64,000 bases of DNA from NCBI GenBank assembly GCA_004195025.1, contig SGBB01000001.1, positions 248,001-312,000 on the forward strand, written 5' to 3'. Shown piece by piece: positions 17,682 to 28,454 of the stretch. The DNA is from Candidatus Acidulidesulfobacter diazotrophicus. GTDB taxonomy: Bacteria; SZUA-79; Acidulodesulfobacterales; Acidulodesulfobacteraceae. A model generated the notes under the pieces. The model was not told the DNA's origin. It saw only the letters and a program-made list of their open reading frames with translations, and ran no database searches. How positions within the stretch are numbered: the first letter of the stretch is position 1; each line of letters begins with the position of its first letter. A program made the position numbers and the translations under genes.

Positions 17682-20078
17682 ATGAATTCGGACACACAGA
17701 CAATATTAGATTCCGTTAATATTACCGATGAGATTTCCGTTTTTGTTAATTTAAAAAAAGTCGGCAGAAACTATTCGGGGCTATGTCCTTTCCATTCTGA
17801 AAAAACACCTTCGTTTAATGTTGACAACGATAAGGGTCTTTTTTATTGCTTTGGCTGCGGCAAAGGCGGAAATGTAATTAATTTCTTAATGGATATTAAA
17901 GGGGAATCTTTTATAGAGATAATAACTTATCTTAGAGAAAAATATAATATTCCCGTTTCAGATGATTGGAATAAAAATAATTTTAAGCAGCATAAAAATT
18001 CTAATTATTATAGCGGTATTAATAATAATCCAGATAATTCAGCATTTTCTGAAAAAGCGGAAATAAAAAAAATATTAAAATTGGCCTTAAATTATTATTA
18101 TGAAAATTTATTTGTTTATAAAAAAATAGGCGCCGATACTTTAAATTATTTACAATCAAGGGGTATAAGCAAAGAATCCGCAAAGGAATTCAAATTTGGA
18201 TATGCGTCTTTTAACAAAGGACTTTCTAAAATACTTGCCGAAAATAAAATTCAATTAGATATTGCGGTTGATATAGGTTTGCTTTATAAAAACGGAAATA
18301 GTTACGCAGACAGGTTTATAAATAAACTTATAATACCTATTTTTGACCAATTTGACGAACCGATTGCTTTTGCGGCAAGAATTATAAATAGCGGCGGTAA
18401 AACAAATAATGCCGAAGGCGGGCCTAAATATGTCAATACTAATAATTCATTAGTTTTTAATAAAAATAAAACTTTATTCGGTCTAAATAAATCTTTAAAT
18501 TATATAAAAAATTTAAATTATGTAATTGTCGTAGAAGGCTATTTTGATATGATATCGCTTTATAACGGCGGTATTAAAAATATTGTTGCAACTATGGGAA
18601 CTGCTTTATCTAAAAATCATATATTAGCGTTATCCAGGCTTTGCGACAATATAGTTTTGCTTTATGACGGCGATGAAGCCGGATTAAATGCTATAAACAG
18701 AGGACTTGAATTATTTAAAGAATTTATGGATAATTCTGAGAAAAATATTTATGCAGTTTCATTAAAAGATGATGAAGACCCCGACAGTTTTGTGCAAAAA
18801 TTTGGCGGAGATAAATTAAAGTCATATTTAAACTGCAATAAAAAAAGAATTATAGAGTTTGTAATTGATTATTATATAAATAAATATTTAATGTCTGACA
18901 ATAAGCAAATCAAATATAAAAATAATATAATAAACAGACAATCTGACAAACCTCACGAAAAACAGAGTATTAATGAAAGCGGCATAGTATCGAATTATGA
19001 ATTAAATTTTAATGATGATATAGAATTTAATAAAGAAATTATTCTAAAAAAGAAAATTTTAATTATAGATAATATATTACCTTTTTTAAATATCGATAAT
19101 GTAATTTTGTTTTCCTATTATATTAATTTGATAGCCGGCAAGATAGGATTGAATGAAAAATTGGTCAGAGAATATATAAATAATAAAAAAATGCGGTATA
19201 ATAATAAGTATATAGGTCGTTTTACGAATTATAATTACAATAGCGCTGCCAATAATTCTATTAATTCTATGGATGTAAATTCTATAGGTATCGGTTCTAA
19301 TAATATTAATAAATATCCCGATAGGAGCAAAAACAACAAAATTAATTATAAAAATGACGAAAATAATAACGGCAATACTAACAACAATAGCGTTTCTCAA
19401 ATTATTGAAAATAATGAAATTGATAAAGATAACGAAAGCAAATATGATTTGTCGGATGATAAGTTAGAACAAGATTGTAAAATAGGAGACGAATTAAACA
19501 AACAGAGTTTTAGAATAGAAAAAATGATATTAATAGATATTTTTAGAAATTTTTTATTGACAAAGCTTATTAATGAGAGTATATTAAATGAATTTTCGGA
19601 TAAAGATATAGTTCTTATCATTAAAGAAATAAGATACTTGTTATCTAATGATGTTTCTGATGTTTTAAATTCTTCTGAAAATAAGTTAATTCAGGAAAGA
19701 CCGCGGATTTTACAGGCAAGATTTTCTAATTATATTAACATTAATGAAGTATTTGAGAAAACGCAAAATCCTTCAAAATGGAAAAAATTATATTATGAAT
19801 GTCAATTTGCAAATTGCAATACCGATAAAAACCTTACAATTACGAGTAACAGATTAGATAATTATTCAGAAGATAAAAGTAGCGGAACCGAAGAAAAAAA
19901 TTTTATAAGATTGATTATAAAGCGTAAAATAAATAATATAACTATACTGAAGTCTAATTTTATAAAAGAATTAAACAGCGGTTTATTAAGCTTAGAAGAT
20001 TGGAATAAAAAATCTAAAGAATTACTTGCTGTTAAAAATTTAATAGAAAAACTGCATAACAAAATGAACTCATTATAA
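17682..20078 (+). CDS. dnaG: DNA primase
   Basis: Makes RNA primers at the replication fork together with the replicative helicase. The N-terminal zinc-binding domain is intact: Cys35 and His38 in CPFHSEKTPSF, Cys56 and Cys59 in FYCFGCGKGG. The RNA polymerase domain and TOPRIM core follow (VVEGYFDM, then LLYDGDEAG with the metal-binding acids). At 798 residues it is about 200 longer than usual. Much of the excess is an Asn-rich low-complexity stretch at about residues 505-590, between the catalytic core and the C-terminal helicase-binding region. Third gene of the rpsU-cvpA-dnaG-rpoD operon. Confidence 0.96.
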   Translation: MNSDTQTILDSVNITDEISVFVNLKKVGRNYSGLCPFHSEKTPSFNVDNDKGLFYCFGCGKGGNVINFLMDIKGESFIEIITYLREKYNIPVSDDWNKNNFKQHKNSNYYSGINNNPDNSAFSEKAEIKKILKLALNYYYENLFVYKKIGADTLNYLQSRGISKESAKEFKFGYASFNKGLSKILAENKIQLDIAVDIGLLYKNGNSYADRFINKLIIPIFDQFDEPIAFAARIINSGGKTNNAEGGPKYVNTNNSLVFNKNKTLFGLNKSLNYIKNLNYVIVVEGYFDMISLYNGGIKNIVATMGTALSKNHILALSRLCDNIVLLYDGDEAGLNAINRGLELFKEFMDNSEKNIYAVSLKDDEDPDSFVQKFGGDKLKSYLNCNKKRIIEFVIDYYINKYLMSDNKQIKYKNNIINRQSDKPHEKQSINESGIVSNYELNFNDDIEFNKEIILKKKILIIDNILPFLNIDNVILFSYYINLIAGKIGLNEKLVREYINNKKMRYNNKYIGRFTNYNYNSAANNSINSMDVNSIGIGSNNINKYPDRSKNNKINYKNDENNNGNTNNNSVSQIIENNEIDKDNESKYDLSDDKLEQDCKIGDELNKQSFRIEKMILIDIFRNFLLTKLINESILNEFSDKDIVLIIKEIRYLLSNDVSDVLNSSENKLIQERPRILQARFSNYININEVFEKTQNPSKWKKLYYECQFANCNTDKNLTITSNRLDNYSEDKSSGTEEKNFIRLIIKRKINNITILKSNFIKELNSGLLSLEDWNKKSKELLAVKNLIEKLHNKMNSL

Positions 20079-20126
20079 ATTATTAATAAATTACCAATCG
20101 TTATACAATAAATTAAATATATATAT

Positions 20127-22220
20127 ATGAAAAAAAATACGAAAAATATAAAAAAAAATAAGAGCACATCAAATAAAAGTATTAATAAAAACATCAAAGA
20201 TGTTATTATTAATAATAATGATAATAATAAAAATCAAAATATGAGCGCTATTACAGAAAATAAAAAATTAAATTTAACGGACGGTGAATTAAACGGTAAG
20301 TTGAATGATGAGTTAAATGAGCCCGCTAAAAATAATAAAAAAGAGTTAGACGACTCAATATACAAGAAAACTTTAGATAAAGCTAAGGAAAATGGCGGAC
20401 ATATTTCTTATGACGAGTTAAATGAAATTTTTCCTGCCGATATTATCTCTCCGGATCAGATAGACGATTTAATGAATATGCTCGGTGAAAGGGATGTAGA
20501 TTTTATTAGCGATTCATCAAACAGCAGCTATTTGCTAAAATTAAAACACAATAAACATTTGCTTGACGGCACTTTCGTAGAAGAAGCCGAAGAAGAAGGG
20601 GAAGACGATACTTCTCTAAAAACAAATGATCCTGTCAGAATGTACTTGAGAGAGATGGGTTCCGTTTCTCTTTTGACAAGAGAGAGGGAAATAGAAATTG
20701 CCAAAACTATAGAAGAAGGCGAAGAAGAAATTCTATCGTCGGTTTTAAACTCGGATATTATGATAAATCGGGTTATTTCTCTTGCAGATAAATTAAACGC
20801 CAACAAAAGTATTATAACGGATATTGTATCGGATTTTGACGATGAGGAATTTCCAAGCGATAAAGATATTGAAAAATCGGTGGACAGGGTTATAGGAATT
20901 ATAGAAAAAATAAAAGAAACAATAGGCCATAATAAGCTTAATAAAAATAATCCCGAAAGTTTAAATACTGCTAAATCTAAATCTGAATCAAAAAATATAA
21001 AATCAAAAAACGACAAGCAAAAGCATGGTAAAATTGCAGCCTATTCAGAACATAATGCTGCCGCAGATTATACTGAAGAAATAGACGATGCGGATAGTAA
21101 AGATGAAAAGGAAGAATATGGAGTTAATATAAATACAAACAATTTTGAAAAATCTTTTAGCGTGAGACATACTAATTTAAGCCCCGAAATTGCAAAAAAA
21201 GTCATTGGATTACTAAAAGAACTCCATCTTAAAAAAAAGCAAACAGATAAAATTATAACAAAATTAAAAAATTTAAATTTAAAGGTTGCAAATTACACTG
21301 AAAATTATGTAAAATTAGAGAAAGAATTAATAGAATTAAATAATGAAAAATTTAAAGATTCAAAACGAATTGAAAGTATTTCTAAACTTATTGCAGAATC
21401 AAAAAATAAGATTGAAAGAATAGAAGATGAAGTCGGCGTTGATAGAAATTCTTTAAAAAAAATTGTAGATGCGATAAAAATAGGCGAAGAAAAATCTAAA
21501 GTTGCTAAAACTGAATTAGTGGAAGCCAATTTAAGATTAGTTGTATCTATCGCAAAAAAATATTCTAATAGGGGACTGCAGTTTCTTGATCTTATTCAGG
21601 AAGGGAACATTGGGCTTATGAAAGCCGTTGAAAAGTTTCAATATCAGAGAGGATATAAGTTTTCAACCTACGCCACATGGTGGATAAGGCAGGCTATAAC
21701 AAGAGCTATTGCAGATCAGGCTAGAACTATCAGAATTCCCGTGCATATGATTGAAACTATAAATAAATTAATTAGAACGTCAAGAAGTTTAGTTCAGGAA
21801 ATAGGCAGAGAACCTACCCCTGAGGAAATAGCAGAAAGAATGGATCTGCCTATTGATAAAGTTAGAAAAGTCTTAAAAATAGCTAAAGAGCCCATTTCTT
21901 TAGAAACTCCTATCGGAGAAGAAGAAGACAGCCATTTGGGAGATTTCATAGAAGATAAGACCGCTGTTCTGCCATTAGAAGCGGCTATTTCAAGCGATCT
22001 TGGCGAACAGACTACAAAAGTTCTCGGGACATTAACCGAAAGAGAAGAAAAAGTTTTAAGAATGAGATTCGGTATAGGTATAAAGTCGGATCATACATTA
22101 GAAGAAGTAGGACAGGAGTTCGGCGTTACAAGAGAGAGAATTAGGCAAATTGAAGCTAAAGCTTTGAGAAAACTCAGACATCCGAGCAGATCAAAGAGAT
22201 TAAAAAGTTTTGTGAAATAA
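20127..22220 (+). CDS. rpoD: RNA polymerase primary sigma factor
   Basis: The housekeeping sigma-70, 697 residues. After a basic Lys/Asn-rich N-terminal extension come region 1.1-like sequence, then region 1.2 ([19 protein letters not shown]). A charged non-conserved region follows. Region 2 is complete ([20 protein letters not shown], then [20 protein letters not shown]) and region 3 follows. Region 4 shows the helix-turn-helix [20 protein letters not shown]. The C-terminus RSKRLKSF is typical of RpoD. It lies 48 bases after dnaG and 13 before tRNA-Met, so all are probably on one transcript. Confidence 0.97.
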   Translation: MKKNTKNIKKNKSTSNKSINKNIKDVIINNNDNNKNQNMSAITENKKLNLTDGELNGKLNDELNEPAKNNKKELDDSIYKKTLDKAKENGGHISYDELNEIFPADIISPDQIDDLMNMLGERDVDFISDSSNSSYLLKLKHNKHLLDGTFVEEAEEEGEDDTSLKTNDPVRMYLREMGSVSLLTREREIEIAKTIEEGEEEILSSVLNSDIMINRVISLADKLNANKSIITDIVSDFDDEEFPSDKDIEKSVDRVIGIIEKIKETIGHNKLNKNNPESLNTAKSKSESKNIKSKNDKQKHGKIAAYSEHNAAADYTEEIDDADSKDEKEEYGVNINTNNFEKSFSVRHTNLSPEIAKKVIGLLKELHLKKKQTDKIITKLKNLNLKVANYTENYVKLEKELIELNNEKFKDSKRIESISKLIAESKNKIERIEDEVGVDRNSLKKIVDAIKIGEEKSKVAKTELVEANLRLVVSIAKKYSNRGLQFLDLIQEGNIGLMKAVEKFQYQRGYKFSTYATWWIRQAITRAIADQARTIRIPVHMIETINKLIRTSRSLVQEIGREPTPEEIAERMDLPIDKVRKVLKIAKEPISLETPIGEEEDSHLGDFIEDKTAVLPLEAAISSDLGEQTTKVLGTLTEREEKVLRMRFGIGIKSDHTLEEVGQEFGVTRERIRQIEAKALRKLRHPSRSKRLKSFVK

Positions 22221-22233
22221 TGAAATACGAAAA

Positions 22234-22309
22234 GGGCCTATAGCTCAGCTGGTAGAGCCGCCGGCTCATAACCGGAAGGTCCCTGGTTCGAACCCGGGTG
22301 GGCCCACCA
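22234..22309 (+). tRNA. tRNA-Met (CAT), probably elongator
   Basis: GGGCCTA pairs with TGGGCCC. The anticodon stem CCGG/CCGG encloses CTCATAA, giving CAT. The T-arm GGTTCGAACCC and the encoded CCA are standard. A tRNA-Ile2 with lysidine-modified CAT is the alternative. Confidence 0.92.
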
Positions 22310-22323
22310 TTATTATTATAATA

Positions 22324-23454
22324 ATGACCTTTTTGATAAAAGAAATTATTGAAAAATTAGAAAATTTAGTCCCGTTGAGTCTCCAGGAAAAATGGGATAA
22401 TTCAGGTTATCAACTAAAATTGGCTGATGAACCTGTTAATGGAGTTTTAATATCTTTAGAATTAACTCCTGAAGCAGTTTTATCAGCCGTTAAAAGTAAG
22501 TGTAATCTGATAATTACGCATCACCCTTTCTTTTTTCATCCTATAAAATCAATAGATATAAACTCCAGAGATGCTACAATTATAAATACTTTATTAAATA
22601 ATAAAATTTGCGTGTATTCTATGCATACAAATTTTGATTCTTCAATTTATTCAATGAGCAGATTTATCGCTCAAAAAATTAATCTTAAATCCTTAGTTTC
22701 TATAAATCCTTTCAAAAAAAAACTTTACAAATTATCTGTATTTGTTCCTAAAGGCTATGTTCCTATTGTAAGGGAAGCTTTATTTAAATATGCAGACCCG
22801 GTTATAGGAAATTATAAAGATTGTTCATTTGAAACAAAAGGCAGGGGTTCTTTCAAGCCTGTCGGGAAAGCAGATCCGTTTATAGGGGAGCCTGAAAAAA
22901 CAAGTTTTGTCGATGAATCAAAGCTTGAAGTAATAATTGAAGAAAATAAATTAGGTAAAACTATTGAAGAAATTAAGAAAGTCCATCCTTACGAAGAAGC
23001 CGCCTATGACATATACCCTTTGTTTGATTACGGCAGTTTAGATATAGCAGGTTTAGGAGTGATAGGCGAATTTATTGGAAAAGAAAAAAATATCACTTTG
23101 CAAAATGTAATTATAAAATTAAAAAATGCAATAAACGCTGATTATATAAATTATACGGGGAAGCTTAAAAGAATTATAAAAAAAGCTGCAATAATTTCAG
23201 GCAGCGGTTTTTCTTATATAAATGAAGTTATCAACAAAGGAGCGGATGTTTTTATTTCCTCGGAATGTTCTTATCATAATGCAATAAAGGCTTATAATAA
23301 TAATTTATGTTTGATTGATATACCGCATTTTGATTCTGAAAAATCTTTCAATTTAATATTAAAAGAAATATTAGGACGTTATTTTGATATTAAAATAATA
23401 ACAAATAACATTGATTTTAACCCAATCTTAAATTATAAAGGAGACTCAATTTGA
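22324..23454 (+). CDS. Nif3-like dinuclear metal centre protein (YqfO type)
   Basis: A 376-residue Nif3-family protein. The N-terminal half begins EIIEKLENLVPLSLQEKWDN and carries ITHHPFFFHP, whose histidines bind the two metals. The C-terminal half ends with the matching metal-binding part around FISSECSYHNA and LIDIPHFDSE. A YqfO-type inserted domain sits in between (about residues 135-235, including KVHPYEEAAYDIYPL). The biochemical role of the family is unsettled, and names such as GTP cyclohydrolase type 2 are weakly founded. It follows tRNA-Met by 14 bases and overlaps the next gene by 4 bases, which implies translational coupling. Confidence 0.92.
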   Translation: MTFLIKEIIEKLENLVPLSLQEKWDNSGYQLKLADEPVNGVLISLELTPEAVLSAVKSKCNLIITHHPFFFHPIKSIDINSRDATIINTLLNNKICVYSMHTNFDSSIYSMSRFIAQKINLKSLVSINPFKKKLYKLSVFVPKGYVPIVREALFKYADPVIGNYKDCSFETKGRGSFKPVGKADPFIGEPEKTSFVDESKLEVIIEENKLGKTIEEIKKVHPYEEAAYDIYPLFDYGSLDIAGLGVIGEFIGKEKNITLQNVIIKLKNAINADYINYTGKLKRIIKKAAIISGSGFSYINEVINKGADVFISSECSYHNAIKAYNNNLCLIDIPHFDSEKSFNLILKEILGRYFDIKIITNNIDFNPILNYKGDSI

Positions 23455-24248
23455 ACGAACAAATCGCGTATATAATTGATATTCAGGATATAGATCTGAA
23501 TATCAAAAAAATTGAAGATGCTGAAGCAAAAAACATTTATGAAATAAATGAATCGGCTGTAAGTTTAAAAAATCAAAGCGAAAAATTGGAGGAATTAAAA
23601 AAAGAATTATCGGAATTGCAAAAAAAAGTTAATCTATGCGAATTAAATATTGAATCGTATAATGAAAAGATTTTAAAATATACGGAAGCCCAGAAACAAA
23701 TCAAAACAAACAAAGAATACAATGCAATGCAGAAGTCGGTTAAAGATAATGAGGCATTAAAGAGCGCCGAAGAAGAAGAAATTATAAAAACAATGACAGC
23801 GCAGGAAGAAATTAAATCGGCTATAAAAACAACGGAAGAAGATATACGACTCTTATCAGACATTATATTAAATAAAAAAGCTGAGGTAGAATCAGATAAA
23901 ATTAAATATTTTGATATAAAGAAAAATTTAACAGACAAAAGAAATGAAATTGAAAAAATATTGAAAGCCGAATTTTTAAATGTTTACGAGGCAATAAAAA
24001 ATAATAATAAATTTCCTGCCGTCATATCCGTCAATGACAATCGCGCCTGTACCGGATGTTTTAGAATATTACCCCCGCAGCAATTCAATGAACTTTTATC
24101 CGGAGAAATATTTATGCAATGCCCGATTTGCTCAAGAATACTTTATTATAAACAGGAGGATATGCCTGAGATAATAAATGATAAAACAGATAAGAAAGAA
24201 AAAAAGGACAAAACTAAAGCAAGTAAAAAAGCAAGGGTTAAAGCGTAA
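23451..24248 (+). CDS. Coiled-coil C4-type zinc ribbon protein (COG1579 type)
   Basis: A 265-residue protein with a long coiled coil over roughly residues 15-175. A C-terminal zinc ribbon follows, with CTGCFRILPPQ and CPICSRILYY as the two Cys pairs. The tail is a Lys-rich helix. It starts at TTG 23451 with AAAGGAGA in front, overlapping the nif3 stop. Members of this family recur next to nif3 and RNase H genes in delta-like bacteria; a nucleic-acid-binding or scaffold role is suspected but not established. Confidence 0.85.
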   Translation: MNEQIAYIIDIQDIDLNIKKIEDAEAKNIYEINESAVSLKNQSEKLEELKKELSELQKKVNLCELNIESYNEKILKYTEAQKQIKTNKEYNAMQKSVKDNEALKSAEEEEIIKTMTAQEEIKSAIKTTEEDIRLLSDIILNKKAEVESDKIKYFDIKKNLTDKRNEIEKILKAEFLNVYEAIKNNNKFPAVISVNDNRACTGCFRILPPQQFNELLSGEIFMQCPICSRILYYKQEDMPEIINDKTDKKEKKDKTKASKKARVKA

Positions 24249-24411
24249 ATAAATATTGTACTTCAGTCTCGGTAAGCGCTGGGGAAAAATATTTATATTA
24301 TTATTTTTTTACCAATAATTGGCGTACTAATAAACAGCATATGTTTATATCTTCACAGTTAGGTGTAGCAATAGCAATATAAGGCAATAACTTTTAAATA
24401 AAATATAAAAT

Positions 24412-24858
24412 ATGAATTTAAATTTAGATATTTATACAGACGGAGCATCAAGGAAAAATCCTGGACAGGCGGGAGCCGGAATTTTTATCAAGCATTTAAA
24501 CGGAGAAATTATTGCCGAAATAGCCAGATATTTAGGTATTACTACCAACAACGAAGCAGAATATATGGCTTTTATTATAGCGCTGGAATATTTATTAAAT
24601 GAATTTAAAATAGACGACGATGTTAATTTAATTAAAATAAATTTTTATTCTGATTCTCAGCTCCTTATAAGACAAATAAACGGCCAGTATTCTGTTAAAA
24701 GTCCAAATATATTGCCTTTACATAAAAAAGCATCAGAGCTTATAAATAAATTAAATAAAAAAAATTCCATATCCGTTAATTTTTCTTATATACCGAGAGA
24801 ACATAATAAGCAGGCAGATAGACTTGCAAATATTGCAATTGATAACAATATTCCATAA
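24412..24858 (+). CDS. rnhA: Ribonuclease HI family protein
   Basis: A 148-residue RNase H-fold nuclease that removes RNA from RNA-DNA hybrids. Catalytic acids are visible: Asp10 in IYTDGASRKNPGQAGAG, the Glu of TTNNEAEYMA, the Asp of NFYSDSQLLI, and the terminal Asp in NKQADRLAN. It is the compact RnhA-like form without the basic protrusion of E. coli RNase HI. It lies between the zinc ribbon gene and rnpB. The 163-base gap before it (24249-24411) holds no recognisable feature. Confidence 0.92.
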   Translation: MNLNLDIYTDGASRKNPGQAGAGIFIKHLNGEIIAEIARYLGITTNNEAEYMAFIIALEYLLNEFKIDDDVNLIKINFYSDSQLLIRQINGQYSVKSPNILPLHKKASELINKLNKKNSISVNFSYIPREHNKQADRLANIAIDNNIP

Positions 24859-24957
24859 TTAATTAATTAATAAGCAAATAAAATATCATAATATAATATA
24901 AAATATCTTAGGAGGAATTTTTATATTTCATTCAAGGGATTGTTTTAAATACTTTAT

Positions 24958-24986
24958 TTGACTATTGTTTTATAAATTGATAAAAT
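24958..24986 (+). promoter_or_regulatory. Sigma-70 promoter of rnpB
   Basis: TTGACT, a 17-base spacer and TAAAAT (24981-24986) lie about 20 bases before the first helix of RNase P RNA, the expected place for an rnpB promoter. Confidence 0.7.
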
Positions 24987-25005
24987 TAATTTGTTTAAAT
25001 AATTT

Positions 25006-25513
25006 CAGGCAAAATTAATAATCGCGGAATTAAATTATTATAATTTAATTTTGAGGAAAGTCCGGGCTCCACAGAGCATGACGCCGCTTTAAAACGGTGA
25101 AGGCAACTTCAAGGAAAGCGCAACAGAAAATATACCGCCGCATTTAATAAACAAATAATTAATTAATTAATAATTAAGTACAGAATTTAATAAAGCCTGT
25201 GTATGCGCATACATCAAATAATCGGCAAATGCGCTTATAAATTAAAAATAGATTTAACAAAATTTAATTTATTTCTTATTTCTTATTTCTTATTTATTTT
25301 AGTTATCGTTGATTATAGTTTATATTGCGGTAAGGGTGAAATAGTGAGGTAAGAGCTCACTCTGATATGCGGCAACGCATACAGTGGCAAGCCCCGTCAG
25401 GAGAAAGAACAAATAGGAAAACTTAAGGCTGCTCGTCTTGTATAGTTTTCGGGTTGTTCGCTTAGATAAATGATTATTTTTAATTTACAGAACTCGGCTT
25501 ATGATTTTGCCTG
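25006..25513 (+). ncRNA. rnpB: RNase P RNA (class A), with a large A/T-rich insertion
   Basis: The catalytic RNA that matures tRNA 5' ends. The conserved cores are unmistakable: GAGGAAAGTCCGGGCTCC at 25053-25070, GGTAAGGGTGAAATAGTGAG near 25330, CAAGCCCCGTCAGGAG near 25388, and the closing ACTCGGCTTATGA. The ends are set by helix P1, CAGGCAAAAT against ATTTTGCCTG. At about 508 bases it exceeds the usual 350-400. The surplus lies mainly between about 25145 and 25330, in a near-pure A/T stretch that probably extends a peripheral helix. Exact mature ends are approximate. Confidence 0.93.
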
Positions 25514-25640
25514 ATATTATTATATTTTATTGTTAAATTATTTTTTTAAAGATAAAATTATTAAAGATATTAAATAATTAGATATAGAATATAGTTAGAT
25601 ATACCAAAATATAACTTATTTGACTCAATAAAACTAATTA

Positions 25641-27446
25641 ATGAAAATAGAAAACATTAGAAATTTTTCGATAATTGCGCATATCGATCATGGCAAGTCA
25701 ACATTGGCAGACAGGCTGCTAGAATTTACTGGAACTATCAACGACCGTGAAAAGGTTTCGCAATTTCTTGATAATATGGAGCTTGAGCGTGAAAGAGGTA
25801 TAACGATAAAAGCGCAAACCGTAAGGCTTAAATATAATTTTGAAGGCAAACCTTATATATTAAACTTAATTGATACACCCGGACATGTTGATTTTTCTTA
25901 CGAAGTTTCAAAATCTTTAGCTGCTTGCGAAGGTGCATTACTTATAGTTGACGCTTCTCAGGGCGTTGAAGCGCAAACTCTTGCAAATGTTTATATAGCT
26001 TCCGATATGAATCTCAATATTATTCCTGTAATTAACAAAATAGATTTGCCAAGCGCAGATATTGAAAAAACTAAGCAGGAAATTGAAGAAATAGTCGGAT
26101 TAGATGCAAACGGCGCCATTCTTGCAAGCGCTAAAGAAGGAATAGGTATAAAAGAAATTCTTGATGATATCGTCAGGAAAATTCCTCCACCCGAAGGAGA
26201 CCCTGAAGCTCCGCTAAAAGCTTTAGTCTTTGATTCCTGGTTTGATTCTTACCAGGGAGTCGTTGCTCTTGTTAGAATATTTAACGGCCGTGTTGAGGCG
26301 GGGGATGATATTTTACTCATGAGTTCAGGTAAATCTTATGAAGTTCAAAAAGTTGGAGTTTATTCTCCGCATATGAAAGTGCTGTCTCAGCTAAGCGCAG
26401 GAGAAGTGGGCTGTATTATCGCAAATATAAAAGATTCCAGCAGGTTTAAAATAGGGGATACCGTAACATTGGCATCTAATCCTACCGATAATCCTCTTGT
26501 GGGATTTAAAGAACCTAAGCCCATGGTATTTGCTGGCATTTATCCAATAGATTCAGATGATTACCAAGAGTTAAAAGATTCAATAGAGAAGCTGAAACTT
26601 AACGACTCTTCTTTTACTTATGAGCCTGAAACTTCTTTAGCTTTAGGATTTGGTTTCAGGTGCGGTTTTCTTGGGCTGCTGCATATGGAAATTATTGTAG
26701 AGCGGTTGGAGAGGGAGTATAATTTAAATTTAATTACAACATCGCCCACAGTGCTTTATAAAATTACAACCAATAAAGGTGAAGTCAAGGAAGCTTTAAA
26801 TCCCTCAAAATTTCCTTCTTCAAAAGAAATACCTATGCAGGAAGTAAATTATATTGAAGAGCCGTTTATACATGCAAATATTTATGTTCCTACAGAATAT
26901 TTAGGCAAGATAATGACTCTTTGCATTGAAAAAAGAGGAATTCAAATAGAACTTAAATATATTACAAAACAGAGAGTATTACTTGTATACGAGTTACCCC
27001 TTTCTGAGATTGTTCTAGATTTTTACGATCAGCTAAAATCATTGTCTAAAGGTTATGCTTCTTTTGATTATGATACTTCGGGATACAGACAGTCGGATAT
27101 GATTAAACTTGAAATACTTGTCAATAAAGAGCCTGTAGATGCGCTTTCCGTTATTGCGCATAAAGACAAAGCATTTATGAGAGGACGCAATATAGTTGAA
27201 AAATTAAAGACGCTGATTCCGAGACAAATGTTTGAAGTTGTTATTCAAGCGCAAATAGGTTCTAAAATTATAGCAAGAGAAGAAATTAAAGCTCTTAGAA
27301 AAAATGTACTTGCCAAATGCTACGGTGGTGATATAACAAGAAAAAGAAAGCTGCTTGAAAAACAAAAAGAAGGCAAAAAAAAGATGAAAAATATCGGCTC
27401 GGTTGAAATACCGCAGGAGGCTTTTTTATCTGTTCTTAAAGTATAG
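25641..27446 (+). CDS. lepA: Elongation factor 4 (LepA)
   Basis: A 601-residue ribosome-associated GTPase that acts on stalled or misassembled ribosomes; its length is typical. G1 is [13 protein letters not shown], the switch region contains [14 protein letters not shown]3 is DTPGHVDF and G4 is NKIDLP. The LepA-specific C-terminal domain is present with [20 protein letters not shown] and [20 protein letters not shown]. It follows rnpB by 127 A/T-rich bases and precedes lepB, a common lepA-lepB order. Confidence 0.97.
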   Translation: MKIENIRNFSIIAHIDHGKSTLADRLLEFTGTINDREKVSQFLDNMELERERGITIKAQTVRLKYNFEGKPYILNLIDTPGHVDFSYEVSKSLAACEGALLIVDASQGVEAQTLANVYIASDMNLNIIPVINKIDLPSADIEKTKQEIEEIVGLDANGAILASAKEGIGIKEILDDIVRKIPPPEGDPEAPLKALVFDSWFDSYQGVVALVRIFNGRVEAGDDILLMSSGKSYEVQKVGVYSPHMKVLSQLSAGEVGCIIANIKDSSRFKIGDTVTLASNPTDNPLVGFKEPKPMVFAGIYPIDSDDYQELKDSIEKLKLNDSSFTYEPETSLALGFGFRCGFLGLLHMEIIVERLEREYNLNLITTSPTVLYKITTNKGEVKEALNPSKFPSSKEIPMQEVNYIEEPFIHANIYVPTEYLGKIMTLCIEKRGIQIELKYITKQRVLLVYELPLSEIVLDFYDQLKSLSKGYASFDYDTSGYRQSDMIKLEILVNKEPVDALSVIAHKDKAFMRGRNIVEKLKTLIPRQMFEVVIQAQIGSKIIAREEIKALRKNVLAKCYGGDITRKRKLLEKQKEGKKKMKNIGSVEIPQEAFLSVLKV

Positions 27447-27797
27447 ATAATATAAATAAAGTATAAAAGAAAAAATTTGAAGAAAATATAATTATAATAC
27501 AGAATTACTTTTTTATTAATTTATATTCTTAGTTATTTAGCATTAGAACTTATAAATAGTTTCTGTTAAATAAAAGTTTGAGGTATATATTTTATATGTC
27601 AATTATCTGTTTAAATTTATAGACAGCATAATTTTTTTTATATATAATAAATAAGCTTTAATTAATAATAATTTTGAAAACAATTTATTTTATTATTATT
27701 AAAATTATGCAAATTTTTTATATATAATATAATAAGTTTGCAATTATAATATATCAAAAATAAAATTAATATTAATACTGCATAGGTAAAATTACAT
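27447..27797. other. Intergenic region lepA-lepB with a dispersed repeat copy
   Basis: About 350 bases of A/T-rich DNA. The only structured item I find is 27541-27563, an exact inverse copy of 23 bases in the repeat element at 16220-16242. No gene or RNA is apparent; a lepB promoter presumably lies here. Confidence 0.4.
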
Positions 27798-28439
27798 ATG
27801 AGTAATAGAAAACTGGGGGATTATTTTAAAGCTATAGTTATAGCTATATTAATCGCATTATTTGTCAGAGCCTTCGTTGTTCAGGCATTTAAAATTCCAT
27901 CAGGGTCGATGGAACCTACTCTTATACCCGGCGATCATATACTCGTCAATAAATTTATATGGGGGATACATATACCTTTTACTAAAGATATAATTCCTGT
28001 ATCGCATCCAAAAACGGGTCAGGTTATAGTTTTTAAATTTCCATATGCAAAGAAATACAATCTTCATCCAGGAATTGACTTTATTAAAAGAGTGGTAGGA
28101 ACCCCGGGGGATAAAATCCAGATTATAGATAATAATGTTTATATTAATAATCATTTATTTAATTGTAAATATGCTAGATGGACTTCTAAAAAAATATTGC
28201 CGGCATATAATTCTCCAAGAGACAATTACGGCCCTATAATAGTTCCTAAAAATGATTTATTTGTCATGGGAGATAATAGAGATAATAGTTTTGATTCAAG
28301 ATACTGGGGGTTTGTTCCTTACAAAGATGTAATAGGCGAAGCATTTATTATATATTTTTCATGGAATCCTAAAAATCATTTTGATATATACTGGCATAGA
28401 TTTTTTAAAACCATACCAGATTGTAATTTTAACGGTTAA
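27798..28439 (+). CDS. lepB: Signal peptidase I
   Basis: A membrane-anchored Ser/Lys endopeptidase that removes signal peptides after Sec export. One N-terminal membrane helix (residues 10-30) is followed by the catalytic Ser37 in KIPSGSMEPTL. Lys97 is the general base in FIKRVVGTPGD. The conserved box E FVMGDNRDNSFDSRYWG is present. At 213 residues it is the short form with a single anchor. It lies 15 bases before pyrR. Confidence 0.95.
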   Translation: MSNRKLGDYFKAIVIAILIALFVRAFVVQAFKIPSGSMEPTLIPGDHILVNKFIWGIHIPFTKDIIPVSHPKTGQVIVFKFPYAKKYNLHPGIDFIKRVVGTPGDKIQIIDNNVYINNHLFNCKYARWTSKKILPAYNSPRDNYGPIIVPKNDLFVMGDNRDNSFDSRYWGFVPYKDVIGEAFIIYFSWNPKNHFDIYWHRFFKTIPDCNFNG

Positions 28440-28454
28440 AAATAAAATTTATTA

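Noticed and set aside
20528-21016. 162-codon minus-strand frame inside rpoD
   Set aside because: Ser/Leu/Ile-rich antisense shadow of the acidic, Lys-rich part of RpoD; no start signal.
24909-24960. AGGAGG sequence suggesting a small gene before rnpB
   Set aside because: No ATG, GTG or TTG follows at a usable distance in a frame longer than about a dozen codons.
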